Assembly (NCBI RefSeq): GCF_018614095.1 | Contig: NZ_JAGGOY010000069.1 | Location: forward strand, 1-49,755 | Length of the DNA: 49,755 nt | DNA from: Streptomyces sp. ISL-87 | Lineage (GTDB): Bacteria > Actinomycetota > Actinomycetes > Streptomycetales > Streptomycetaceae | Reading direction: 5' to 3' | In this document: positions 41,552-49,666 of the stretch, piece after piece | How positions within the stretch are numbered: the first letter of the stretch is position 1 | Layout: every line of letters starts with the position of its first letter | Notes under the pieces: model-generated | Told to the model about the DNA's origin: nothing | The model's database searches: none | Seen by the model: only the letters and a program-made list of their open reading frames with translations | Program-made: the position numbers and the translations under genes

Positions 41552-41763
41552 GAATCTCGTCCGGACGTCCCCGCGGTGCACGCCCACTCGGCACGAACCG
41601 CGCCCCGGATGCCTGCGTCACCAGGCACCAGCACGCCGCACCACAGGCGTCGCCAGCACCACAGCTCCGCCGAACCGACGGCAAAACACACCACCCGCAC
41701 CACGCAGCCGCGTACCCCCTCAGCGCACCCTCATCAGCGCAGCGCTTAGCCGGAGGCAACACC

Positions 41764-43101
41764 GTGAAGGACATCCTGGACGCGATCCAGTCGCAGGCCG
41801 CAACGGCCGCCGACTTCGCGGCCCTGCCGCTCCCCGACTCGTACCGCGCGATCACCGTGCACAAGGACGAGACGGAGATGTTCGCAGGGCTCACGACCCG
41901 CGAGAAGGACCCGCGCAAGTCCCTGCACCTGGACCAGGTTCCGGTGCCGGAGCTCGGCCCGGGCGAGGCTTTGGTGGCCGTCATGGCCTCCTCGGTCAAC
42001 TACAACTCCGTGTGGACCTCGATCTTCGAGCCGGTGTCCACCTTCAGCTTCCTGGAGCGCTACGGGCGCCTGTCGGAGCTCACCAAGCGCCACGACCTCC
42101 CGTACCACATCATCGGCTCCGACCTCGCGGGCGTCGTGCTGCGCACGGGCCCCGGAGTCAACGCCTGGAAGCCCGGCGACGAGGTCGTCGCGCACTGCCT
42201 GTCGGTCGAGCTGGAGTCCTCCGACGGCCACAACGACACGATGCTCGACCCCGAGCAGCGCATCTGGGGCTTCGAGACCAACTTCGGCGGCCTGGCGGAG
42301 ATCGCACTCGTCAAGTCCAACCAGCTCATGCCGAAGCCCGACCACCTGAGCTGGGAGGAGGCCGCCTCCCCCGGTCTGGTCAACTCCACCGCGTACCGCC
42401 AGCTGGTCTCGCGCAACGGCGCCGGCATGAAGCAGGGCGACAACGTCCTGATCTGGGGCGCCAGCGGCGGGCTCGGCTCGTACGCCACCCAGTTCGCGCT
42501 GGCCGGCGGCGCCAACCCGATCTGCGTCGTCTCCAGCGACCAGAAGGCGGACATCTGCCGCGCGATGGGCGCGACCGCGATCATCGACCGCAGCGCCGAG
42601 GGCTACAAGTTCTGGAAGGACGAGCACACCCAGGACCCCAAGGAGTGGAAGCGCTTCGGCAAGCGCATCCGCGAGCTGACCGGCGGCGAGGACGTGGACA
42701 TCGTCTTCGAGCACCCGGGCCGCGAGACCTTCGGCGCCTCCGTGTACGTCACCCGCAAGGGCGGCACGATCGTCACCTGCGCCTCGACCTCGGGCTACAA
42801 CCACGAGTACGACAACCGCTACCTGTGGATGTCCCTGAAGAAGATCGTGGGCTCGCACTTCGCGAACTACCGCGAGGCGTGGGAGGCCAACCGCCTGGTG
42901 GCCAAGGGCAAGATCCACCCCACCCTGTCGAAGGTCTACTCCCTGGAGGAGACCGGCCAGGCCGCCTACGACGTCCACCGCAACCTCCACCAGGGCAAGG
43001 TCGGCGTCCTCGCGCTGGCCCCCGAGGAGGGCCTGGGCGTGCGCGACCACGAGATGCGCGCGACGCACCTCGATGCGATCAACCGCTTCCGCAACGTCTG
43101 A
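41764..43101 (+). CDS. ccr: Crotonyl-CoA carboxylase/reductase
   Basis: Converts crotonyl-CoA, CO2 and NADPH to (2S)-ethylmalonyl-CoA, the committed step of the ethylmalonyl-CoA pathway and a source of polyketide extender units. It is a 445-residue MDR-family enzyme. The four CO2-binding residues described for Kitasatospora setae Ecr are present at identical numbers: N81 (SSVNYNS), F170 and E171 (WGFETNFGG), and H365 (IVGSHFANYR). The nucleotide-binding motif WGASGGLGSYATQ is near residue 231. The exact numbering also supports GTG 41764, which has CCGGAGG upstream. It is the first gene of a five-gene operon. Confidence 0.98.
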   Translation: MKDILDAIQSQAATAADFAALPLPDSYRAITVHKDETEMFAGLTTREKDPRKSLHLDQVPVPELGPGEALVAVMASSVNYNSVWTSIFEPVSTFSFLERYGRLSELTKRHDLPYHIIGSDLAGVVLRTGPGVNAWKPGDEVVAHCLSVELESSDGHNDTMLDPEQRIWGFETNFGGLAEIALVKSNQLMPKPDHLSWEEAASPGLVNSTAYRQLVSRNGAGMKQGDNVLIWGASGGLGSYATQFALAGGANPICVVSSDQKADICRAMGATAIIDRSAEGYKFWKDEHTQDPKEWKRFGKRIRELTGGEDVDIVFEHPGRETFGASVYVTRKGGTIVTCASTSGYNHEYDNRYLWMSLKKIVGSHFANYREAWEANRLVAKGKIHPTLSKVYSLEETGQAAYDVHRNLHQGKVGVLALAPEEGLGVRDHEMRATHLDAINRFRNV

Positions 43102-43148
43102 TTCATCTGATTCGTCAGATCGTTCAAGGGCCAAAGGGACAGCCTGAG

Positions 43149-45200
43149 ATGACAGAGCGCCAGAAAGACCGTCCGTGGCTCATGCGGACGTACGCCGGCC
43201 ACTCCACGGCCGAGGCGTCCAACGAGCTGTACCGCCGCAACCTCGCCAAGGGCCAGACCGGCCTGTCGGTCGCGTTCGACCTGCCGACGCAGACCGGCTA
43301 CGACCCCGACCACATCCTCGCCCGCGGCGAGGTGGGCCGGGTCGGGGTCCCGGTCTCCCATCTGGGCGACATGCGGCGGCTGTTCCAGGACATCCCCCTG
43401 GAGCAGATGAACACCTCGATGACGATCAACGCCACCGCCATGTGGCTGCTGGCGCTCTACCAGGTGGCCGCCGAGGAGCAGGGAGCGGACATCTCCCAGC
43501 TCCAGGGCACCACCCAGAACGACATCGTCAAGGAGTACCTCTCGCGCGGGACGCACGTCTTCCCGCCCGGGCCGTCCCTCCGCCTGACGACGGACATGAT
43601 CGCGTACACGGTCAACCACATCCCGAAGTGGAACCCGATCAACATCTGCTCGTACCACCTCCAGGAGGCCGGGGCGACCCCGGTCCAGGAGATCTCGTAC
43701 GCGATGTCCACCGCGATCGCCGTGCTGGACTCGGTGCGCGACTCGGGCCAGGTCCCGGAGGATCGTTTCGGCGAGGTGGTCGCCCGTATCTCGTTCTTCG
43801 TGAACGCGGGCGTCCGCTTCATCGAGGAGATGTGCAAGATGCGCGCCTTCGGCCGCATCTGGGACCAGGTCACCCGTGAGCGGTACGGCATCGAGAACCC
43901 CAAGCAGCGCCGCTTCCGGTACGGCGTCCAGGTCAACTCCCTGGGCCTGACCGAGGCGCAGCCGGAGAACAACGTCCAGCGCATCGTGCTGGAGATGCTC
44001 GCGGTCACCCTCTCCAAGGACGCGCGCGCCCGCGCGGTGCAGCTGCCCGCCTGGAACGAGGCGCTGGGCCTGCCCCGGCCCTGGGACCAGCAGTGGTCGC
44101 TGCGCATCCAGCAGGTCCTGGCGCACGAGAGCGACCTGCTGGAGTACGAGGACATCTTCGCGGGCTCGCACGTCATCGAGGCCAAGGTCGAGTCCCTGGT
44201 GGCCGAGTGCCTGGCCGAGATCGACCGGATCCAGGAGATGGGCGGCGCGATGGCCGCCGTCGAGTCCGGCTACCTGAAGTCCCAGCTGGTCTCCTCGCAC
44301 GCCGAGCGGCGCGCCCGGATCGAGGCCGGCGAGGACAAGATCGTCGGCGTCAACTGCTTCCAGCAGACCGAGGAGAACCCGCTCACCGCCGACCTGGACG
44401 GCGCGATCATGACGGTGGACGGGGCGGTGGAGGCGCAGATCGTCGAGCGCATCGGCCGCTGGCGCGCCGAACGGCAGGAGTCCTCGGACCGGCAGGGCGG
44501 CGGCGACCCGTTCGTCTTCCCCACCGTCGGGCAGGCCCTGGACCGGCTGAAGCAGGCCGCGGCCGGGACCGAGAACCTGATGGAGGCCACCCTGGAGTGC
44601 GCCCGGGCCGGTGTCACCACCGGCGAATGGGCGAACGCCCTGCGCGAGGTGTTCGGCGAGTTCCGCGCCCCGACCGGGGTCTCGTCGGCCCCGGTGGCCG
44701 TCACCGCGGAGGAGGGCACCCCGATGGCTCTCGTCCGCGCCAAGGTCTCCCGTACCGCCGAGGACCTCGGCTCCGGCCGGCTGCGCCTGCTGGTCGGCAA
44801 GCCCGGCCTGGACGGGCACTCCAACGGCGCCGAGCAGATCGCCGTCCGGGCCCGCGACGCGGGCTTCGAGGTGGTCTACCAGGGCATCCGGCTGACACCC
44901 GAGGAGATCTCCTCGGCGGCGCTGGCCGAGGACGTCCACTGCGTGGGACTGTCCATCCTGTCCGGCTCGCACAGCGCACTCGTCCCGGACGTGCTGGAAC
45001 GCCTGCGCACGGCGGGGGCGGGTGACATACCCGTCGTCCTCGGCGGCATCATTCCCCAAGCCGATGCCGTGGCACTCAAGGCGGCCGGAGTCGCCGCCGT
45101 CTTCACCCCCAAAGACTTCGGTATCACGGAGATCATCGGCCGTATCGTCGACGAGATCCGGAAAGCGAACAAGCTCGACCCTCTGGAGGTCCCCGCATGA
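43149..45200 (+). CDS. meaA: Coenzyme B12-dependent ethylmalonyl-CoA mutase
   Basis: Rearranges (2R)-ethylmalonyl-CoA to (2S)-methylsuccinyl-CoA. The 683-residue chain has the substrate TIM barrel first (YAGHSTAEASNELYRRNLAKGQTGLSVAFDLPTQTGYD...) and the cobalamin domain last, with the base-off ligand motif DGHSNG (D555, H557, G560). It is shorter than the large methylmalonyl-CoA mutase subunit and matches the MeaA/Ecm subgroup that follows ccr in streptomycetes. ATG 43149 has a weak site (AGCCTGAG). It lies 47 bp after ccr and overlaps the lyase by 4 bp (ATGA). Confidence 0.96.
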   Translation: MTERQKDRPWLMRTYAGHSTAEASNELYRRNLAKGQTGLSVAFDLPTQTGYDPDHILARGEVGRVGVPVSHLGDMRRLFQDIPLEQMNTSMTINATAMWLLALYQVAAEEQGADISQLQGTTQNDIVKEYLSRGTHVFPPGPSLRLTTDMIAYTVNHIPKWNPINICSYHLQEAGATPVQEISYAMSTAIAVLDSVRDSGQVPEDRFGEVVARISFFVNAGVRFIEEMCKMRAFGRIWDQVTRERYGIENPKQRRFRYGVQVNSLGLTEAQPENNVQRIVLEMLAVTLSKDARARAVQLPAWNEALGLPRPWDQQWSLRIQQVLAHESDLLEYEDIFAGSHVIEAKVESLVAECLAEIDRIQEMGGAMAAVESGYLKSQLVSSHAERRARIEAGEDKIVGVNCFQQTEENPLTADLDGAIMTVDGAVEAQIVERIGRWRAERQESSDRQGGGDPFVFPTVGQALDRLKQAAAGTENLMEATLECARAGVTTGEWANALREVFGEFRAPTGVSSAPVAVTAEEGTPMALVRAKVSRTAEDLGSGRLRLLVGKPGLDGHSNGAEQIAVRARDAGFEVVYQGIRLTPEEISSAALAEDVHCVGLSILSGSHSALVPDVLERLRTAGAGDIPVVLGGIIPQADAVALKAAGVAAVFTPKDFGITEIIGRIVDEIRKANKLDPLEVPA

Positions 45201-46171
45201 CCACGCCCGCCAGCCCCGTGAACCGGCTTCGTCCGCGCCGCTCCTGCCTCGCGGTCCCGGGTTCGAACCCGCGCTTCCTGGAGAAGGCCCAGGGCCTGCC
45301 GGCCGACCAGGTCTTCCTGGACCTGGAGGACGCCTGCGCCCCGCTCGCCAAGGAGGGCGCGCGCCACACGATCGTGGACGCGCTGAACAACGGCGACTGG
45401 ACCGGCAAGACCCGGGTCGTGCGCGTCAACGACTGGACCACCCACTGGACGTACCGCGATGTCATCACGGTCGTCGAGGGCGCCGGCCAGAACCTCGACT
45501 GCATCATGCTGCCGAAGGTCCAGGACGCCCAGCAGGTCGTCGCCCTCGACCTCCTGCTGACGCAGATCGAGAAGACCATGGGCTTCGAGGTCGGCAAGAT
45601 CGGCATCGAGGCGCAGATCGAGAACGCCAAGGGCCTGGTGAACGTCGACGAGATCGCCGGCGCCTCCTCGCGGCTGGAGACCATCATCTTCGGCCCGGCC
45701 GACTTCATGGCCTCCATCAACATGAAGTCCCTGGTCGTGGGCATGCAGCCGCCCGGCTACGGCGCGGACGCCTACCACTACATCCTGATGCGGATCCTGA
45801 TGGCGGCCCGCATGCACGACCTCCAGGCGATCGACGGCCCCTTCCTGCAGATCAAGAACGTGGACGGCTACCGTGAGGTGGCGGGCCGGGCCGCGGCTCT
45901 GGGCTTCGACGGCAAGTGGGTGCTGCACCCCGGCCAGGTCGACGCGGCCAACGAGGTCTTCTCCCCCTCCCAGGAGGACTACGACCACGCCGAGCTCATC
46001 CTCGACGCGTACGACTGGTGCACCTCCGAGGCCGGCGGCAAGAAGGGCTCGGCCATGCTCGGCGACGAGATGATCGACGAGGCCAGCCGCAAGATGGCCC
46101 TGGTCATCTCCGGCAAGGGCCGCGCCGCCGGTATGCAGCGCACCACCAAGTTCGAGATCCCCGTCAGCTAG
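45197..46171 (+). CDS. Beta-methylmalyl-CoA/L-malyl-CoA lyase (HpcH/HpaI-CitE family)
   Basis: Cleaves beta-methylmalyl-CoA to glyoxylate and propionyl-CoA, the last C-C cleavage of the pathway. This 324-residue TIM-barrel enzyme shows RPRRSCLAVPGSNPRFLEKAQ, FLDLEDACAP, GIEAQIENAKGLVNVDEIA and IIFGPADFMASI, containing the Mg2+-binding Glu and Asp of the family. The ATGA overlap with the mutase gene (45197-45200) signals translational coupling; AGGT of the mutase 3' end serves as ribosome site. Position in the operon supports this reaction over citrate lyase activity. Confidence 0.93.
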   Translation: MTTPASPVNRLRPRRSCLAVPGSNPRFLEKAQGLPADQVFLDLEDACAPLAKEGARHTIVDALNNGDWTGKTRVVRVNDWTTHWTYRDVITVVEGAGQNLDCIMLPKVQDAQQVVALDLLLTQIEKTMGFEVGKIGIEAQIENAKGLVNVDEIAGASSRLETIIFGPADFMASINMKSLVVGMQPPGYGADAYHYILMRILMAARMHDLQAIDGPFLQIKNVDGYREVAGRAAALGFDGKWVLHPGQVDAANEVFSPSQEDYDHAELILDAYDWCTSEAGGKKGSAMLGDEMIDEASRKMALVISGKGRAAGMQRTTKFEIPVS

Positions 46172-46187
46172 AGGAGCCCTGAGCACC

Positions 46188-46700
46188 ATGCAGTTCGGAC
46201 GCACCTACGAAGAGTTCGAGGTCGGGGCGGTCTACAAGCACTGGCCCGGAAAGACGGTCACGGAGTACGACGACCATCTCTTCTGTCTGCTGACCATGAA
46301 CCACCACCCGCTCCACATGGACAGCAACTACGCCGAGAACACGACCGACTTCGGCAAGAACGTGGTCGTGGGCAACTACATCTACTCGCTGCTGCTGGGC
46401 ATGTCGGTGCCGGACGTCTCCGGGAAGGCCATCGCCAACCTGGAGATCGAGTCCCTGCGGCACGTGGCGCCGACCTTCCACGGCGACACCATCTACGGCG
46501 AGACCACGGTCCTCGACAAGACCCCGTCGAAGTCCAAGAACGACCGCGGGATCGTCTACGTCGAGACCAAGGGCTACAAGCAGGACGGCACCCTCGTCTG
46601 CGTCTTCCGGCGCAAGGTGATGGTCCCGACCGAGACGTACATCAAGGAGCGCGGCGGCGAGCAGCCCGGCCGCCCGCAGCTGAAGGAACAGGGGAAGTAG
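46188..46700 (+). CDS. MaoC-family mesaconyl-CoA hydratase
   Basis: Hydrates mesaconyl-C1-CoA to beta-methylmalyl-CoA (R-specific hot-dog hydratase). It has 170 residues, the single-domain form. It shows RTYEEFEVGAVYKHWPGKTVTEYDDHLFCLLTMNHHPLHMDSNYAENT, with the hydratase Asp/His pair (LLTMNHHPLHMD), then FGKNVVVGNYIYSLLLGMSV. ATG 46188 follows GAGGAGC, 16 bp after the lyase stop, and ends 2 bp before the dehydrogenase start. Proteobacterial equivalents are often two-domain; the short form is normal here as far as I recall. Confidence 0.92.
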   Translation: MQFGRTYEEFEVGAVYKHWPGKTVTEYDDHLFCLLTMNHHPLHMDSNYAENTTDFGKNVVVGNYIYSLLLGMSVPDVSGKAIANLEIESLRHVAPTFHGDTIYGETTVLDKTPSKSKNDRGIVYVETKGYKQDGTLVCVFRRKVMVPTETYIKERGGEQPGRPQLKEQGK

Positions 46701-46702
46701 CC

Positions 46703-47908
46703 ATGGCCCGACTCGCCCAGACCGCCGGGCTGAACGACGTCCAGCGGGAGATCCTCAAGACCGTCCGGGAGTTCGTCGACAAGGAGATCATCCCGGTCGC
46801 GACCGAGCTGGAGCACCGCGACGAGTACCCGCAGCAGATCGTCGACGGCCTCAAGGAACTTGGCCTGTTCGGGCTGATGATCCCGGAGGAGTACGGCGGC
46901 CTGGGTGAGTCGCTGCTCACCTACGCGCTGTGCGTCGAGGAGATAGCGCGTGGCTGGATGTCCGTCTCGGGCATCATCAACACCCACTTCATCGTGGCGT
47001 ACATGCTCAAGCAGCACGGCACGCAGGAGCAGAAGGACTACTTCCTCCCGCGGATGGCGCTGGGCGAGGTGCGCGGCGCGTTCTCGATGTCCGAGCCCGG
47101 GCTGGGCTCGGATGTGTCCGCCATCACGTCCAAGGCGGTGAAGGACGGCGACGAGTACGTCCTGAACGGCCAGAAGATGTGGCTGACGAACGGCGGCAGC
47201 TCCACTCTCGTGGCCGTCCTCGTCCGAAGTGACGAAGGACACCCGGAGGGCACCGCGCCCCACAAGTCGATGACGACCTTCTTGATCGAGAAGGAGCCGG
47301 GCTTCGGTGAGGTCCGTCCGGGCCTGACCATCCCCGGCAAGATCGACAAGATGGGCTACAAGGGCGTCGACACGACCGAGCTCATCATGGACGGACTGCG
47401 CATTCCGGCCAATCGGGTGCTCGGCGGGCAGACCGGCCGAGGGTTTTACCAAATGATGGACGGGGTCGAGGTCGGCCGCGTCAACGTGGCGGCGCGTGGC
47501 TGTGGCGTCGCTCAGCGTGCATTCGAGCTCGGCGTCTCCTATGCCCAGCAACGTCACACTTTCGGCAAGGCGATCGCCGAGCACCAGGCCATCCAGTTCA
47601 AGCTGGCCGAGATGGCTACCAAGGTCGAAGCCGCCCATGCGATGATGGTGAACGCAGCACGCAAAAAGGACTCCGGGGAACGAAACGACCTCGAAGCAGG
47701 GATGGCGAAGTACCTCGCCTCCGAGTACTGCAAGGAGGTGGTGGAGGACGCCTTCCGTATTCACGGCGGCTACGGCTTCTCGAAGGAGTACGAGATCGAG
47801 CGCCTCTACCGGGAGGCTCCGATGCTGCTGATCGGTGAAGGTACCGCCGAGATCCAGAAAATGATCATCGGGCGACGCCTGCTCGAGGAGTACCGACTCC
47901 AGGGCTGA
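46703..47908 (+). CDS. Acyl-CoA dehydrogenase, probable (2S)-methylsuccinyl-CoA dehydrogenase
   Basis: FAD enzyme oxidising methylsuccinyl-CoA to mesaconyl-CoA, passing electrons to electron-transfer flavoprotein. The 401-residue standard acyl-CoA dehydrogenase fold shows FGLMIPEEYGGLG, FSMSEPGLGSD, WLTNGGSSTLVAV, the FAD/CoA region GRVNVAARGCGVAQRAFELGVSYAQQRHTFG, and IHGGYGFSKEYEIERLYREAPMLLIGEGTAEIQKMIIGRRLL with the catalytic-Glu segment. Operon position assigns the substrate; sequence alone would not. ATG 46703 follows GGAACAGGGGAAG. It is the last operon gene, followed by an inverted repeat. Confidence 0.92.
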   Translation: MARLAQTAGLNDVQREILKTVREFVDKEIIPVATELEHRDEYPQQIVDGLKELGLFGLMIPEEYGGLGESLLTYALCVEEIARGWMSVSGIINTHFIVAYMLKQHGTQEQKDYFLPRMALGEVRGAFSMSEPGLGSDVSAITSKAVKDGDEYVLNGQKMWLTNGGSSTLVAVLVRSDEGHPEGTAPHKSMTTFLIEKEPGFGEVRPGLTIPGKIDKMGYKGVDTTELIMDGLRIPANRVLGGQTGRGFYQMMDGVEVGRVNVAARGCGVAQRAFELGVSYAQQRHTFGKAIAEHQAIQFKLAEMATKVEAAHAMMVNAARKKDSGERNDLEAGMAKYLASEYCKEVVEDAFRIHGGYGFSKEYEIERLYREAPMLLIGEGTAEIQKMIIGRRLLEEYRLQG

Positions 47909-47914
47909 AAGTCC

Positions 47915-47951
47915 CTTTTGCGACGAATCTTCCCAAAGTTCGTCGCAAAAG
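47915..47951. terminator. AT-rich 13-bp inverted repeat after the ethylmalonyl-CoA operon
   Basis: CTTTTGCGACGAA (47915-47927) and TTCGTCGCAAAAG (47939-47951) are perfect arms around an 11-nt loop, starting 7 bp after the stop codon. It is unusually AT-rich for this genome. It most likely ends the operon, although without a T-run; it could also bind protein upstream of psd. Confidence 0.65.
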
Positions 47952-47997
47952 AGTCACAAACAGTCACTGGCCGACGGTCATCGACTCGGCTTCTGGC

Positions 47998-48026
47998 TTG
48001 CCCAGTTGTTGCGTGCAACCGATAGC
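47998..48026 (+). promoter_or_regulatory. Candidate psd promoter with palindrome in the spacer
   Basis: TTGCCC (47998-48003), a 17-bp spacer and GATAGC (48021-48026). The spacer contains GTTGC-GT-GCAAC (48008-48019), an inverted repeat well placed for a repressor. The match to consensus is moderate. Confidence 0.35.
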
Positions 48027-48093
48027 ATTCCAGTAAAGCCGCCGTCCCGTCCCCCAGTTTGCGGCGCGGCATCACCCGCTACGAAGGTCATCC

Positions 48094-48750
48094 ATGCCCC
48101 ACAGCCAAACCTCTGCACCTCGCGTCGGCCTCCTCGGTGGACGCCTCGCGCGCGGAGCATCGCCGTGGCTTCTGCCGACCGTCGCCACCGCCGCCGTCAG
48201 CCTCACCCGGGCTCGCAAGTCCGGGCGCTGGGCGGCAGTGGCCGTGCCCGCCACCGCTCTCGCGGCGGGCATGCTGTGGTTCTTCCGCGACCCCGAGCGT
48301 GAGATCACTCAGGGCCGTGTCATCTCGCCCGCCGACGGTGTGGTGCAGAGCATCATGCCGTGGAAGGACGGGCGCACCCGCGTCGCGATCTTCATGAGCC
48401 CGCTGAACGTCCACGTCAACCGCGCGCCCCTGGCGGGCACGGTGACGTCCGTGGAGCACATCCCCGGCGGGTTCGTCCCGGCGTTCAACAAGGAGAGCGA
48501 GAACAACGAGCGCGTTGTCTGGCACTTCGACACCGAGCTCGGTGACATCGAGATGGTGCAGATCGCCGGCGCCGTCGCGCGACGCATCGTCCCCTACCTG
48601 CCGGCCGGCACCAAGGTGGAACAGGGCGAACGCATCGGTCTGATCCGCTTCGGCTCGCGCGTCGACATCTACCTCCCCGAGGGTGTCGAGGTCGCGGTCG
48701 AGGTCGGCCAGGCCACCACCGCGGGGGTGACCCGAATTGACCGTGACTGA
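48094..48750 (+). CDS. psd: Phosphatidylserine decarboxylase proenzyme
   Basis: Decarboxylates phosphatidylserine to phosphatidylethanolamine at the membrane. The 218-residue length is the short type-A form. A hydrophobic segment (about residues 46-64, WAAVAVPATALAAGMLWFF) precedes RDPEREI and VISPADGVVQSI. IFMSPLNVHVNRAPLAG carries the conserved His, and GLIRFGSRVDIYLP contains the self-cleavage pair G187-S188 that generates the pyruvoyl group. ATG 48094 is chosen by homology; the ribosome site is weak (GAAGGTCATCC). It overlaps pssA by 8 bp, consistent with consecutive pathway steps. Confidence 0.96.
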   Translation: MPHSQTSAPRVGLLGGRLARGASPWLLPTVATAAVSLTRARKSGRWAAVAVPATALAAGMLWFFRDPEREITQGRVISPADGVVQSIMPWKDGRTRVAIFMSPLNVHVNRAPLAGTVTSVEHIPGGFVPAFNKESENNERVVWHFDTELGDIEMVQIAGAVARRIVPYLPAGTKVEQGERIGLIRFGSRVDIYLPEGVEVAVEVGQATTAGVTRIDRD

Positions 48751-49600
48751 CCCTGAGACCCCTGCGGCGGGCTGGGCGCCCGAGGCCGCTTCGGAGGAGG
48801 AGTCCGCCGAGGACGACATGCCGCTCTCGCTGCGGCTGTCGATAGCGGACACCCTCACTCTCGGTAACGCGACCTGTGGATTCATGGCGGTGTACTTCAC
48901 CACCACCGGGATCCTCATCCCGCACCTCACCGGCAGCGGCGAGTCGGGCATGGCCCGGCACAGCGCGGCGACCGCGGTGATACTGATGCTGCTCGCGGCG
49001 GTCTTCGACCTCTTCGACGGCATCGTGGCCCGCAAGCTGCGCAGCTCCCCGATGGGTGCGGAGCTGGACAACCTGTCCGACCTGATCAGCTTCGGTCTGG
49101 CGCCCGCGTACTTCGTGCTCGTCTACGGCATGGTCGCCGACGACGCGCACCAGAAGATGTCGGCGCTGGCCGCGATCGTCGTCCTGCTGGCCGTTGTCCT
49201 GCGACTCGCGAGATTCAGCTGCGTGACGCTGAAGGACGGCACGTTCCAGGGCATGCCGAGCCCCTTCGGTGCGCTGACGGTCGTCTCGATCGTGCTGCTG
49301 GAGCTGCGGTTCATCCCGACGCTGCTGGCGATCATCGGGGTGGCCTGGCTGATGGTGAGCCGGGTCGAGTACCCCAAGCCGCGGGGTGTCCTCGCGGTGG
49401 CGATGCTCAGCTGGATCGTCGGTGCGATGGGGCTGCTGGCGGCCTGGGCGTTCGACGCCCCGGGCGGTCAGCTGCTGCTCCAGACCGGCTGCGCGCTGCA
49501 GATCGCCATGGCGGCGACGATCCCGCTGTTCGCGACGACCCGTCGGGCGAACACGTTCCGGCACAACCGCCGTGAGGCGCGGGCCGCGCAGATGCCGTAA
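48743..49600 (+). CDS. pssA: CDP-diacylglycerol-serine O-phosphatidyltransferase
   Basis: Makes phosphatidylserine from CDP-diacylglycerol and serine, the substrate for Psd. It is a 285-residue integral membrane protein with about seven or eight hydrophobic segments. The CDP-alcohol phosphotransferase motif D-x2-DG-x2-AR-x8-G-x3-D-x3-D is complete between D89 and D113 (starting DLFDGIVARK). The acidic N-terminus (SEEESAEDD) is cytoplasmic. GTG 48743 overlaps the psd stop; TTG 48737 in the same frame has better spacing from GGGGG and is a real alternative. A strong terminator follows. Confidence 0.95.
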   Translation: MTDPETPAAGWAPEAASEEESAEDDMPLSLRLSIADTLTLGNATCGFMAVYFTTTGILIPHLTGSGESGMARHSAATAVILMLLAAVFDLFDGIVARKLRSSPMGAELDNLSDLISFGLAPAYFVLVYGMVADDAHQKMSALAAIVVLLAVVLRLARFSCVTLKDGTFQGMPSPFGALTVVSIVLLELRFIPTLLAIIGVAWLMVSRVEYPKPRGVLAVAMLSWIVGAMGLLAAWAFDAPGGQLLLQTGCALQIAMAATIPLFATTRRANTFRHNRREARAAQMP

Positions 49601-49627
49601 CGCCTCCTGAGGCACTCGCACACATGT

Positions 49628-49666
49628 GAGGGCCCCCGGTGCCATCCCAGGCACCCGGGGGCCCTC
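49628..49666. terminator. Strong terminator after pssA
   Basis: GAGGGCCCCCGGTGCC-ATCCCA-GGCACC..GGGGGCCCTC: arms of 16-17 nt around a 6-nt loop, 28 bp after the pssA stop. The remaining bases to the window end (49667-49755) hold no gene; they finish in a GATCCGGG direct repeat. Confidence 0.85.

Larger units (their letters stand above)
41343..41763. other. 420-bp ccr upstream region with long CA-rich leader
   Basis: It holds the TetR-gene terminator (41389-41419), an operator-like palindrome, the predicted ccr promoter (41510-41551) and then a leader of about 205 nt, strikingly rich in C and A (41570-41745). Within it an ATG at 41609 opens a 46-codon His/Thr/Pro-rich frame ending at TAG 41749, 14 bp before the ccr GTG. 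Confidence 0.5.

Noticed and set aside
41508..43148. Open frame running through ccr into the mutase gene as if one 1230-residue protein
   Set aside because: The part before 43149 is an Arg/Gly/Pro-rich shadow of ccr; the mutase starts at ATG 43149 and ccr in its own frame has all catalytic residues.
43102..43148. Cobalamin riboswitch for the B12-dependent mutase
   Set aside because: The 47-bp gap is too short and the ccr leader lacks the conserved B12-box elements.
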